DNA from: Candidatus Fluviicola riflensis
GTDB taxonomy: Bacteria; Bacteroidota; Bacteroidia; Flavobacteriales_D; Crocinitomicaceae
DNA: 64,000 nucleotides
NCBI GenBank assembly: GCA_002243285.1
Contig: CP022585.1
Coordinates: 3,522,641-3,586,640 of the forward strand
Reading direction: 5' to 3'
Shown: piece after piece, positions 45,216-53,968 of the stretch
Numbering within the stretch: the stretch's first letter is position 1
Layout of the letters: each line of letters begins with the position of its first letter
Translations under genes and position numbers: made by a program
Notes under the pieces: model-generated
Databases searched by the model: none
Told to the model about the DNA's origin: nothing
The model's input: only the letters and a program-made list of their open reading frames with translations

Positions 45216-45917
45216 ATGAAAACATTTCTACTAGCGTGCATGCTTTTGCCTTCCGTATTTTTATACGCTCAGCGAAATGTTGATCTGGAATTGACGATGA
45301 CAAGTCCACAGGATGGTGAATACATTCCACCTATGCAATCTTTCGCATTGACCATTTTAGTAACAAATGTGGGCGCTACGGACCTTTTAGCTTCCGATTC
45401 AGTTGTCTATTATATGCTTATGGACGGCGACACCATTACGTTTCAGCCTCAAAACACAAACCATTTCTTTTATACCGGAAACGAACTGCAAACTGGTGAA
45501 TCATTTACTATCAACAGGCCAATGGTATTTGACGTTTCATTCAATGGTATGGATGTTGACTTGTGTGTTTTTGTAAAACCATACAGTATGGCAAATCCTG
45601 TAGCTGATAGTTTGTTGGCCAACAATACAGATTGTGTGACGATTCACGTGATGGAGGAACCGGCAGGTATCGATGAAGAAGAAACGGCTTGGGTTTCAGT
45701 ATTCCCTAATCCGGCGACAGGCCAATTTACGATTGAAACCAAAGAATCTCAGCTTCAGGCTGTAAGCGCTATTGACGCGCAAGGCCGGCGTATTGAACTT
45801 GTAACAAATCCAACTAATTCCGTTGACTGTACGTTGCTTGCAAATGGAATATATCAGCTTGAAATAACAACTTCAAAAGGAATTGTCTATACAAAACTAG
45901 TAATCAATAACCCCTAA
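45216..45917 (+). CDS. T9SS type A sorting-domain cargo protein
   Basis: 233 aa from ATG 45216, which starts MKTFLLACMLLPSVFLYAQ, a good signal peptide; the in-frame ATG at 45153 has no such feature. Residues about 20-155 are a beta-sandwich resembling CARDB/DUF11 domains (DLELTMTSPQDGEYIPPMQSFALTILVTNVGATDLLASD). The C-terminal ~75 residues are the Por_Secre_tail: VSVFPNPATGQFTIET, AIDAQGRRIEL and LANGIYQLEITTSKGIVYTKLVI. These mark T9SS-dependent secretion and cell-surface attachment. Its function on the surface is unknown. A strong terminator follows. Confidence 0.93.
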   Translation: MKTFLLACMLLPSVFLYAQRNVDLELTMTSPQDGEYIPPMQSFALTILVTNVGATDLLASDSVVYYMLMDGDTITFQPQNTNHFFYTGNELQTGESFTINRPMVFDVSFNGMDVDLCVFVKPYSMANPVADSLLANNTDCVTIHVMEEPAGIDEEETAWVSVFPNPATGQFTIETKESQLQAVSAIDAQGRRIELVTNPTNSVDCTLLANGIYQLEITTSKGIVYTKLVINNP

Positions 45918-45987
45918 ATCGTGGTGACTAGTTATCTACGCAGCTGTATGGAACTGTTCACCGCATTTCCATAACGGCTCGTATAGT

Positions 45988-46019
45988 GGCCCGTCCGCCT
46001 GAGGCGGACGGGCCTTTTT
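45988..46019 (+). terminator. Strong intrinsic terminator of the T9SS cargo gene
   Basis: 12-bp GC-rich perfect stem (GGCCCGTCCGCC at 45988-45999, GGCGGACGGGCC at 46003-46014), loop TGA, then TTTTT. It is 71 nt past the stop and faces the idi gene. Confidence 0.95.
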
Positions 46020-46030
46020 GTTGGATGTCA

Positions 46031-46076
46031 AGATTTAATGTGGGGTCGCGATTAATCGTGACCCCACATTAAATCT
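46031..46076. repeat. 46-nt palindrome forming the 3' end of idi
   Basis: Two 23-nt halves (46031-46053 and 46054-46076) are reverse complements apart from one pair. The centre is GTCGCGATT/AATCGTGAC. The idi reading frame ends inside it: the last residues DLMWGHD and the TAA (46052-46054) come from palindrome DNA. It is a member of the palindrome family. Confidence 0.9.
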
Positions 46077-46582
46077 GAAAATTGATTTGAATGTTCATTC
46101 AGAATGATCTTAAACCAGGATGTGAATCCATCGGGATGTTGTTTCATTTCAGACAGTAAATCTTCTATTGAAATCCAGCGATAGGCCATGACTTCTTCCG
46201 GATTGGGAATTACATCGCCGTCGTATTTACCGATCAATACATGATCATATTCATGTTCGATGAGTTGGTTATCGAGCTCAACGCGGTATTCAAAAGCAAA
46301 CAAACGCGAAAGTTCGGTGGTGAAGCCCATTTCTTCAAACAAACGTTTGGCACCAGCCAGTTCCAGTGATCCGGATGGTGATGGGTGCGAACAGCAGGTG
46401 TTGGTCCACAAACCGCCCGAATGGTACTTTTCAAGCGCGCGCTGCTGCAAGAGTAATTCATTGTTTTGGTTGAAAATGAAGACCGAAAAAGCCCGGTGCA
46501 GCAATCCTTTTTGGTGCGCTTCCAGTTTTTCCATCTTCCCGAGAGGCTGATCGTTCGAATCAACCAGGATTACTTCTTGCAT
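46052..46582 (-). CDS. idi: Isopentenyl-diphosphate delta-isomerase (type 1)
   Basis: 176 aa, typical of the Nudix-like type 1 enzyme. MQEVILVDSNDQPLGKMEKLEAHQKGLLHRAFSVFIF is the family N-terminus; the catalytic Cys64 is in WTNTCCSHP and the acidic active site is in LIEHEYDHVLIG; the Nudix-type helix is LAGAKRLFEEMGF. It converts IPP to DMAPP for terpenoid synthesis. It follows crtB by 45 nt, and with crtI forms a carotenoid operon. The C-terminus, ...QFSDLMWGHD, is partly encoded by a palindromic element that may have replaced the original end. Confidence 0.96.
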   Translation of the reverse strand: MQEVILVDSNDQPLGKMEKLEAHQKGLLHRAFSVFIFNQNNELLLQQRALEKYHSGGLWTNTCCSHPSPSGSLELAGAKRLFEEMGFTTELSRLFAFEYRVELDNQLIEHEYDHVLIGKYDGDVIPNPEEVMAYRWISIEDLLSEMKQHPDGFTSWFKIILNEHSNQFSDLMWGHD

Positions 46583-46627
46583 GATTTAAAATAAATTCTG
46601 AACCTAAATTAAAATCGAACTGAGGTT

Positions 46628-47464
46628 TTAAATGAGGTTGAAATTATGACGAAGATAAGAAGTTAAAAACAAACGATACTTCTTATTGTCGGTAATACGA
46701 ATGCGTTTATTAAGGATGATTTTCGCTTCGGTTTGTTGAATTTTGCGAAATAACTTATGATAATAGATATACGCCATATAAACTCCAAAACGTGCATCTT
46801 TCGGAAGTTGTTTGATTCCTTCGTAACCGGTTTTGAAATCGCAGATAATGTCCGTTTCTATTTCCTGTTTTACCGACATGTTAAATTCATTGAAGTCAAC
46901 TCCCGGGAAGTACATGCGCCCTAAAACATGAAAATCGGAATGAATATCGCGCAAAAAATTAATTTTCTGAAACGCGGAACCCAATTTCATTGCCGGTGTT
47001 TTCAAGCGTTCGTACTCGACTTCATTTCCACGTACAAATACTTTCAGGCACATCAATCCGACTACTTCGGCCGAGCCAAAAATGTAGTCTTCGTAATCGC
47101 GCTGATGGTAGGCTTTATTGTTCAGGTCCATTTCCATGGATTGCAAAAAAGCAGTGATTAATTCTTTTGGAATCTTGTATTCGTTTACCACCCACTGAAA
47201 GCTGTTAAGGATCGGGTTCAAGGAAATGCCCTGTTCCAAAGCATCATAGGTTTGTCGCGTAAAATCGGTGAATAATTCTTCTTTATTGAAATCGTGAAAT
47301 GAATCGACAATTTCATCCGCAAAGCGCACAAATCCATAGATCGCGTAAATCGGTTTCTGTAAATCTTTTGCTAAAAAGCGGATTCCCAATGAGAATGACG
47401 TGCTGTAACGCTTGGTCGTCAGCTTGCTCATTTCATGTCCCACATTATCAAAAATCGCCTTCAT
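46628..47464 (-). CDS. crtB: Phytoene synthase
   Basis: 278 aa. The two Asp-rich motifs of the squalene/phytoene synthase family are present: FVRFADEIVDSFHD near residue 46 (DEIVD) and INFLRDIHSDFHVLGRMYFP near residue 168 (DIHSD). YAIYGFVRFADEIVD and YHQRDYEDYIFGSAEVVGLM are also in the family order. It condenses two geranylgeranyl diphosphates to phytoene. It lies 13 nt after crtI and 45 nt before idi. With crtI and idi it forms the core of C40 carotenoid synthesis. Confidence 0.95.
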   Translation of the reverse strand: MKAIFDNVGHEMSKLTTKRYSTSFSLGIRFLAKDLQKPIYAIYGFVRFADEIVDSFHDFNKEELFTDFTRQTYDALEQGISLNPILNSFQWVVNEYKIPKELITAFLQSMEMDLNNKAYHQRDYEDYIFGSAEVVGLMCLKVFVRGNEVEYERLKTPAMKLGSAFQKINFLRDIHSDFHVLGRMYFPGVDFNEFNMSVKQEIETDIICDFKTGYEGIKQLPKDARFGVYMAYIYYHKLFRKIQQTEAKIILNKRIRITDNKKYRLFLTSYLRHNFNLI

Positions 47465-47477
47465 CGTGACTGCAAAG

Positions 47478-48965
47478 TTAGGTTAGTTTTTGTTGTTGAA
47501 TGGCTTTTAACACTTCACGGGCAACAACTTCTCCCGAAATAATGGAAGGTGGCACTCCGGGTCCGGGAACGGTCAGTTGTCCGGTATAAAACAAATTATT
47601 CAGCTTTTTATTTTTCACTTTCGGTTTTAAAAATGCCGTTTGTTTCAGGGTATTCGCCAATCCGTATGCAATTCCTTTAAAAGCATGGTACTCTTTCTTG
47701 AAATCGTCGATGCAAAAACTGCGTTTGTAAACAATGTGTTCACTGATTGAAACGCCCGTTCGCTGTTCCAAACGTTTTATCATGAGTTGAAAATACAACT
47801 CCCTTTTTTCGGAATCGTCTTTCAAATCGGGCGCTATGGGAATGAGAAAAAAGAGATTTTCATATCCTTCAGGAGCAACCGACGGATCTGTTTTCGAAGG
47901 ACAACAAAGGTAAAACAATGGCGCCGTCGGCCATTTAGGATTTGTGTAAATTTCATGCGCATGTGGTGCAAACGGTTCATCGAAAAACAGGTTGTGGTGT
48001 TGAAGGCCGTCCACTTTTTTGTTCACGCCTACATAATACAACAGCGAAGATGGCGCCATAACGCGTTTGTCCCAATACTTGTCGGAATAATTGGCATTAC
48101 TGTTCAGCAAGGTTTCCGTGTGATGGTAATCAGCACCTGATACTACAAAATCATTCGCATAACGATGATCGACCGTTATCGTTTCATTTATCGCTTTATC
48201 CGTGCACACAAAACTGTTTACTTCCTGGTTTGTGATGATCTTTACTCCTTGTTCCAGCGCAATTTTCTCAAAGGCTTTGATGATTTCAAACATACCACCC
48301 ATCGGATACCAGGTTCCCAATTGAAGATCGGCGTAGTTCATTAAAGAATACAAGGCAGGTGTTTTTTCGGGGGTTGCACCAAGGAATAATACCGGAAACT
48401 CAAGTAACGACAGAATTTTCGGATGCTTGAAATACCTGCGGATGTATTTGGAAAAAGAAGAGAGCAGTTGCAATTTAAACAAGCCGGTCATAACGCGCCG
48501 GTTGGCAAATTCCATGAGGGAAAGTCCGGGTTTAAATACCAGATCCTGCATTCCGGTTTCATATTTATAGGCTGCATTTTCCAGGAATTTGCGCAAGTTG
48601 ACAGAACTTCCGGGCTCCAATCGCTCAAACCATGCTTCGAGTTCGTTCATCGAGGCTGGAATCTGGTCATTCGTTCCGTCTTCCCAAAAAACCTGGTAAG
48701 AAGGATCAAGGCGTTTCAACTCATAAAAATCGGTGGTTGTGTACCCAAATTTCTGATAAAACTGTTCAAAAACATCGGGCATCCAATACCAGCTTGGCCC
48801 CATGTCGAACATAAAACCATTGTCTGTGGTAAACTGCCGTGCACGTCCGCCGATGGCAGCATTTTTTTCAAGAAGCGTTACATCATGTCCGGCTTTCGCA
48901 AGGAAAGAGGCGCACGAGAGGCCGGCAATTCCGGAACCGATGACGGTGATTTTTTTACCCTTCAT
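47478..48965 (-). CDS. crtI: Phytoene desaturase (carotene-type)
   Basis: 495 aa. N-terminal FAD-binding motif KITVIGSGIAGLSCASFLAKAG then VTLLEKN, the CrtI signature RARQFTTDNGFMFDMGPSWYWMPD, and the C-terminal FYTGQLTVPGPGVPPSIISGEVVA. It introduces double bonds into phytoene to make lycopene, using FAD. It is first in the crtI-crtB-idi operon. No lycopene cyclase or crtZ gene is inside this window. Confidence 0.95.
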   Translation of the reverse strand: MKGKKITVIGSGIAGLSCASFLAKAGHDVTLLEKNAAIGGRARQFTTDNGFMFDMGPSWYWMPDVFEQFYQKFGYTTTDFYELKRLDPSYQVFWEDGTNDQIPASMNELEAWFERLEPGSSVNLRKFLENAAYKYETGMQDLVFKPGLSLMEFANRRVMTGLFKLQLLSSFSKYIRRYFKHPKILSLLEFPVLFLGATPEKTPALYSLMNYADLQLGTWYPMGGMFEIIKAFEKIALEQGVKIITNQEVNSFVCTDKAINETITVDHRYANDFVVSGADYHHTETLLNSNANYSDKYWDKRVMAPSSLLYYVGVNKKVDGLQHHNLFFDEPFAPHAHEIYTNPKWPTAPLFYLCCPSKTDPSVAPEGYENLFFLIPIAPDLKDDSEKRELYFQLMIKRLEQRTGVSISEHIVYKRSFCIDDFKKEYHAFKGIAYGLANTLKQTAFLKPKVKNKKLNNLFYTGQLTVPGPGVPPSIISGEVVAREVLKAIQQQKLT

Positions 48966-49170
48966 TAACCGGAAAATTAAGCATTATCGGGTGAACAATT
49001 TTATCAACTTTTTGCACGGGTCAAAAATCAGGTTTTTAGCGAATTAACTGAGTGATTTTCCTCCAAATTTATTCAGCAATCAAGAATTCAGATTGTTTGA
49101 TTCCTAACCGGTCAACGCCTGTTCTGTAACGATTTGAATTTCATTTCATTCAAACGCCATTGGATGCCAG

Positions 49171-49203
49171 TTTGATAAAAAAAGTATATTTGTTGTATAT
49201 TTG
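49171..49203 (+). promoter_or_regulatory. Bacteroidota-type promoter of the lipoprotein gene
   Basis: TTTG at 49171-49174 and TATATTTG at 49196-49203, separated by 21 nt, match the -33/-7 consensus TTTG-N17-23-TAnnTTTG. The ATG at 49245 is about 41 nt further. Confidence 0.55.
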
Positions 49204-49244
49204 AAAAGACTCAACAGATTGTTTGTCAATCGAATCAATTGGTT

Positions 49245-49820
49245 ATGAAGAAATTAGCTTTGTTTATTTTATTGGGATTGCTCACTTTTCCATTGACGCA
49301 ATGTGGTGATACGAAAGAAGACGGTGAATTGTCGGATGAAGAATTGTATGAGTTCCAGGGTTTTTCCATGAAACCTTATGATATGCCTGTGATGATCATG
49401 TTGCCGGATGAAACCGCAAATATCGGTGCTTCCACAAAACCGGAAGTTATTCACGAAGAAGACGGTTTCCAGTGGCGTTTGGCCGTAGGTCCTAATTTTG
49501 AAATGGTGATCGACGATTGGGGGGCTGACCGCGAAATGGTTTCTTCCAAGAAAAAAGAACTGGCCGAGCATGAGTTTTATAAAATCAAGTACCTGGTTGA
49601 CGAGCCTGATTTCATTTTATATGAACAGGAATTAAAGGTTGACGGGAAACGCGGGGTTTCAAAATCAATTGGTGTAAAACACAAAACGTATCATGTATAC
49701 GGACAAAAAGTAATCAACGGGATTACATATGTGTTCCGCAGCCGCGATGAAGGATACGAAAAAGTAATTATAGATTTAATGGCCAAATCGATCAAATCGG
49801 TGAAACCATTAGCGAATTGA
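49245..49820 (+). CDS. Putative lipoprotein, unknown function
   Basis: 191 aa from ATG 49245; an in-frame start at 49239 adds two residues. The signal peptide ends FPLTQC with a lipobox-like pattern, so a lipoprotein is likely. The mature part begins with an acidic segment (GDTKEDGELSDEELYEF) and contains two or three beta-rich blocks (KPEVIHEEDGFQWRLAVGPNFEMVID, EFYKIKYLVDEPDFILYEQELKVDGK, SIGVKHKTYHVYGQKVINGITYVFRSRD). No family is recognised. Its stop codon abuts a perfect 44-nt palindrome facing the convergent propeller gene. Confidence 0.8.
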   Translation: MKKLALFILLGLLTFPLTQCGDTKEDGELSDEELYEFQGFSMKPYDMPVMIMLPDETANIGASTKPEVIHEEDGFQWRLAVGPNFEMVIDDWGADREMVSSKKKELAEHEFYKIKYLVDEPDFILYEQELKVDGKRGVSKSIGVKHKTYHVYGQKVINGITYVFRSRDEGYEKVIIDLMAKSIKSVKPLAN

Positions 49821-49862
49821 TTTTATGTTGGGGTGAGTCGCGACTCACCCCAACATAAAATC
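49819..49862. repeat. Perfect 44-nt palindrome exactly between two convergent stop codons
   Basis: Both halves (49819-49840, 49841-49862) are exact reverse complements with no loop. The left end overlaps the TGA of the lipoprotein gene (49818-49820), and the right end abuts the TAA of the propeller gene (49863-49865). Centre GTCGCGAC. It is a likely bidirectional terminator and a member of the palindrome family. Confidence 0.93.
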
Positions 49863-51152
49863 TTACTTAAATCCTCCTAACTCTACTTTTCCTTTCGAAT
49901 TTGTTCCAAAACAATACAGGTATCCATCCAAATCGGCGACCAGGATCTCGAGTTTTCCGTCACCATCCGTATCTGCTACAAAAACACTTGCTTCGGCACC
50001 TTTTCCGGGAAGTTTCAGTTTCATTAATTCGGTTCCGTCGGTTTTCATGATGAACAACAATCCTTGTTCGGTTACTCCAATTCCCTGCATGCTTCCTTTT
50101 CCAAGTACGTCGGCTATCATGGTCGTTGAACTGATTGTCTGATCTTCCATTTTCACGGAATTGACTACCGCCTTTTCACCTGGATAAGGAGCAGGATAGT
50201 CTTCAGTGGATTCCAAAACGGCATCGTTGTAAAGCATTCCATAGCGGCCAACAATCAAATGCTGATCGCGCGTCATCACAGGTGAACTGAACCAGCCATA
50301 ACCCAGATTGGTACGGCTTAACAGAATTCCCATCAAATCAACGATCTGAAATTCACCGTAACAATCCAGTAATGCAATGCGTTGCTGCCCGTTTTCGGTA
50401 AAGGCAAACGGAGCAGTATGAACACCGGCACCTGTTTCCCGTATCCAGAGTAATTCTCCGCTTTTTCCGTTGAGTGCAAAATGGTAATCGCCGTAATGTG
50501 CCATTTTGAATCCAGCGATGTCGTTTGAATTAGCGGTCCCACGTCCGGCATTTACGATATCTTTTACGCCATCGCCATTGATGTCGATCAGCAACGAAGG
50601 CACGTTTCCGTTGTGCGACGAAATGGAATCTTGCTGCCAGATGGCAGAACCGTCAACGCCATTCAGCGCATAAAAACCGGAACCTTCTACCGAGAAGGAA
50701 ACGTCTTTGATACCGTCGCCATTAAAATCTTCCACGGCAGGAACGCTTTCCACATCATATGGAAGCGGGTATTTCCAAAGTTCCTGGCCGGAAACGAGGT
50801 CGAAACAGAAAAAATAAAAGTTATCCGTTCCGAAAAAGAGTTTGTTGTCGGCAATCGAAATACCGGTCACATCGTTATCTCCTGCAAACGGCACTTTATA
50901 GGTTGCTTTCACTGCCCCGGTTTTCGGATCAATGGCATACACACCATCTAGCTTATCGTTGCGGTTATCGCGTGAGATACCGTTGGAGCCAATGTAAATG
51001 AGTCCTTTGTGAAACACAATGTTGGTGCGATAAGTAGTGACACCGATCTGCGTTTTCCATTGCAGCGGAAATTGAGAAGTCATCGGTTTTTGTGCCATGC
51101 ACGTCAGCATTCCACCGAGAATTGCAAGCAGGGAAACGGTTTGTTTTACCAT
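49863..51152 (-). CDS. Exported PQQ-like beta-propeller protein
   Basis: 429 aa with a signal peptide (MVKQTVSLLAILGGMLTCMAQ). Repeated blades with PQQ_2/FG-GAP patterns: WKTQIGVTTYRT, GLIYIGSNGISRDNRNDKLDGVYAIDPKTGAVKATYKV, FCFDLVSGQELWKYPL, DFNGDGIKDVSFSVEGSGFYALNGVDGSAIWQQDSI, INGDGVKDIVNAG, and DTDGDGKLEILVADLDGYLYCFG. DGDGxxD loops also resemble Ca-binding FG-GAP blades. It is probably an exported binding or assembly protein, not a dehydrogenase. It overlaps the upstream WG-repeat gene by 7 nt, so the three form one operon. Confidence 0.9.
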   Translation of the reverse strand: MVKQTVSLLAILGGMLTCMAQKPMTSQFPLQWKTQIGVTTYRTNIVFHKGLIYIGSNGISRDNRNDKLDGVYAIDPKTGAVKATYKVPFAGDNDVTGISIADNKLFFGTDNFYFFCFDLVSGQELWKYPLPYDVESVPAVEDFNGDGIKDVSFSVEGSGFYALNGVDGSAIWQQDSISSHNGNVPSLLIDINGDGVKDIVNAGRGTANSNDIAGFKMAHYGDYHFALNGKSGELLWIRETGAGVHTAPFAFTENGQQRIALLDCYGEFQIVDLMGILLSRTNLGYGWFSSPVMTRDQHLIVGRYGMLYNDAVLESTEDYPAPYPGEKAVVNSVKMEDQTISSTTMIADVLGKGSMQGIGVTEQGLLFIMKTDGTELMKLKLPGKGAEASVFVADTDGDGKLEILVADLDGYLYCFGTNSKGKVELGGFK

Positions 51153-53968
51153 TGTTCTAGTGTATTTCGTTTTTTGGAAATCAGGTTGTAATAAAAATTG
51201 GAACCGTCATCAGAAACAATAATCATATCGTCCGAATAAAAACGGATATTGGTAAAAGTGGGTTTCAATACTTCCTTTCCATCCAGGCGAATGCCGAGTT
51301 TATTGTTTTCCTGAAAGATTTCCACTGAGCCTTCCGAAACGGGTTCAAACGGAGCGCTTTCAATCACATCAGCATTCGGACCATTCATCCAATATGATTT
51401 AAATTCGCCATTCGGTTGTTGTATGTAACCAAAATCATTGATCAGAAAATCAAATGACCTGCTGAATTGTGTTGTATCAAAAATGATCTGTTCACGGTTT
51501 TCCACGCCCCCGTAATAGGAAGGATCCGGAACAAAAACATGTGCAACTGACCATTTTCCGTCGCGCTGTACCTGGATTGCTTTGTATTGCATGTCATCAT
51601 GATTGGCTGGAACCACATTGATGCAATCATAATTGGTTGGTAATAATTCCTGTCCGGTAGTGGAACGCAAGCCGAGTTTTTCACCTGAAGTGACCTGAAG
51701 AAACGAATAACTGCCACTCAAATCGAGCAATTCTTTCCAGCTATCGTAAACAGGCGGCACCAATTCGCCAAGGCCATACTCATATACCGCTTCTTTTTTA
51801 CCTTTTTTCAGAATGATGACAGACTGTTCGGTATAGAAATACTCGTCTTTGAAACCATTAAACTCAAAAGGAGCAATCGTATCGCCGTGTACATCTAACA
51901 CCCCGATTTTACCTTCTGAATTCTTCGCTGCGAAAAGTGGTGTATAACCATCATTCAGGATCGTGATTTGTTTGTATACCGGAGGAATGAATTCTACAGT
52001 TGTTCCGTCAAAATCAGAAATCATCTGCACGCCCTTTTTGCCCTCCACCTCAAAAACTTTACTGCCGGATACAGGATCCAGGGAATAAAACGAGCCTTTC
52101 GGACCAAGGTAATACCCGTTTTCATTGCTCTCTTGTCGCGTTGTGAAATACGTCTTGTTTTCCTGTGAGTATTCAAGTATCATCGGGACCTCACTTACAG
52201 CTTCAATCACTTCGCCAGTTTTCAAGTTTACAGCTCCATATAATCCATTTTTGTACACATCGAGAAATTGCGCCATTCCTTTATTCTGCAAAATGGAATC
52301 ATATTCACTCGGGATTCGTACTCCATTTTCACAGAGTAATCCTATCTTATCGTCGCTGTTCTTTGAAATCATAAAGGAGCGCTCGAAATAATCCTGACTG
52401 GCAGTCACAACAAATTCACTCAATGTATCATCGAAAAACTCATACGTCTGAATCAGGGTAAATGCTGGTGCGATTGTATAATCCTGCATCAGGATCTGTA
52501 ACTTATTGTTTTTCCACTCGAGCAACTCATTCAGTTCCGTTTTCGGATTATACGCCACGCATTGATGATTGGGATAAAAACTTATCTCCGAATACTTGAG
52601 ATCAGTTCCCATGTCCATTCCTGGCATGTAGAAACCATTGTAATCTGAGCCATCACCGGTATAGATGAACCCCGAGAATTGTTCTTCGTAACCATTGATA
52701 ATGGACTGAAAAGAAGCGTTTATCAAAAACGGCGTCACCACTTTTTTCTCAGAAAGCGAAAAGAGCGCATCCTGTAACTGACCATTGACCCGTTTCGAAA
52801 CTTTCAGGTAAGGCAAATAATCATAGACCGGACTGGATTCAATTAAATTGCCGAAATCATCGTAAAATTCACTGGCGGTTCTGTTGAGAACGCGGTCTAT
52901 AACATCAAATGAAACGATTTTTTTGAATTCGGCATCGATGATCGTTTGCTGGTTTCCATCCTGAACAATAAACCAATCCATGAATGCTGTAAATTGGTTA
53001 AACGGCATTTTTTTGATCGTCAGATCTTCATACAATAAAGTAGTTGATGTTTTATCGTAAAAGAAAAGCCCGGGGGTGGCGTCAGCGTTGTATTGCATTC
53101 CAATCACGGCCGAAGCTTGCTGCACTGACAGGAAATCATCGTTACTAACAAGGTTTCCGTCACCGGTCATGACTTTAAAATGCGTCTCGATATTGTCCGT
53201 ATTCGGAATCAGAACCGAATTTTGAAGCAGGTAGATCTCATCGAAATAATTATCGGCGATTGTGTAACGCTGAAACGGAAACCGAATAATGGTATCAAAC
53301 TGCGGTTCGAAAAGCCAGCCGCGATCTGCGCCATAAACCCCGTATTTGCCATTTTTCTTCAATAAACCGGTATTTGAATTGAAGAGATAATGGTGATAAT
53401 CGACCGGCGTTTGAAGGTCTTCTAAAACAAGTTTGTCTTTGTGGTAAATATCCCACAATCCGTTGCTTTTTTCAGCGGAAAGGAAATCGCGGTTTGCCTC
53501 AAATCTCTTGTAAATGATGGGGGTGATTTGCTTGAAATCTTTACTGGTTTGGCCCATCAATTTATTGAGGTATACATAATTTTCGGAATAACCGATCACA
53601 ATGGAATCGTAAATGGGTTCCAACAAAATGGCACCTGTATTGCTGACGATTCCACACTTGCGATCAAGGTAAACTTTACCCGTTCCATCGCGCATCGGCT
53701 CGGCATTGGTGTATTTCGGTTCTACTACGAATGTGCCTTTTTCATTGATATAACCCCAGCCCGTTTTGGTTTTCACCAGTGCCAACCCTTGCGAAAAATG
53801 CGTCGCATACAGAAATTGCGGTTCTATCACCATGCTTCCATTTCGGTTAAAACCATACACTCCGTTTACTTTTACGGGTGTCAGATCCTGCGCTTTTATA
53901 CCGGTTTGAATACACAAGAGCAATCCTGCAAACAGGAAGCTCCTCATGAGTTGATTCATCATTACCAT
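51146..53968 (-). CDS. Exported WG-repeat protein 1
   Basis: 940 aa with signal peptide (MMNQLMRSFLFAGLLLCIQTGIKAQ) from ATG 53968 or Met3/Met4. The N-terminal WG repeats read GVYGFNRNGSMVIEPQFLYATHFSQGLALVKTKTGWGYINEKGTFVVEPKY; later modules repeat GKYGVYGADRGWLFEPQFD, GLYGAVNLKTGEVI and GKIGVLDVHGDTIAPFEFNGF. These are WG_beta_rep motifs (WGYIxxxGxxVIxPxY). They form surface or periplasmic beta-structures of unknown function. It is the paralogue of the next upstream gene, overlapping it by 7 nt. Confidence 0.92.
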   Translation of the reverse strand: MVMMNQLMRSFLFAGLLLCIQTGIKAQDLTPVKVNGVYGFNRNGSMVIEPQFLYATHFSQGLALVKTKTGWGYINEKGTFVVEPKYTNAEPMRDGTGKVYLDRKCGIVSNTGAILLEPIYDSIVIGYSENYVYLNKLMGQTSKDFKQITPIIYKRFEANRDFLSAEKSNGLWDIYHKDKLVLEDLQTPVDYHHYLFNSNTGLLKKNGKYGVYGADRGWLFEPQFDTIIRFPFQRYTIADNYFDEIYLLQNSVLIPNTDNIETHFKVMTGDGNLVSNDDFLSVQQASAVIGMQYNADATPGLFFYDKTSTTLLYEDLTIKKMPFNQFTAFMDWFIVQDGNQQTIIDAEFKKIVSFDVIDRVLNRTASEFYDDFGNLIESSPVYDYLPYLKVSKRVNGQLQDALFSLSEKKVVTPFLINASFQSIINGYEEQFSGFIYTGDGSDYNGFYMPGMDMGTDLKYSEISFYPNHQCVAYNPKTELNELLEWKNNKLQILMQDYTIAPAFTLIQTYEFFDDTLSEFVVTASQDYFERSFMISKNSDDKIGLLCENGVRIPSEYDSILQNKGMAQFLDVYKNGLYGAVNLKTGEVIEAVSEVPMILEYSQENKTYFTTRQESNENGYYLGPKGSFYSLDPVSGSKVFEVEGKKGVQMISDFDGTTVEFIPPVYKQITILNDGYTPLFAAKNSEGKIGVLDVHGDTIAPFEFNGFKDEYFYTEQSVIILKKGKKEAVYEYGLGELVPPVYDSWKELLDLSGSYSFLQVTSGEKLGLRSTTGQELLPTNYDCINVVPANHDDMQYKAIQVQRDGKWSVAHVFVPDPSYYGGVENREQIIFDTTQFSRSFDFLINDFGYIQQPNGEFKSYWMNGPNADVIESAPFEPVSEGSVEIFQENNKLGIRLDGKEVLKPTFTNIRFYSDDMIIVSDDGSNFYYNLISKKRNTLEQW

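Noticed and set aside
45988..46019. GC hairpin as part of the palindrome family
   Set aside because: It has a normal loop and a T-tract, so it is an ordinary intrinsic terminator.
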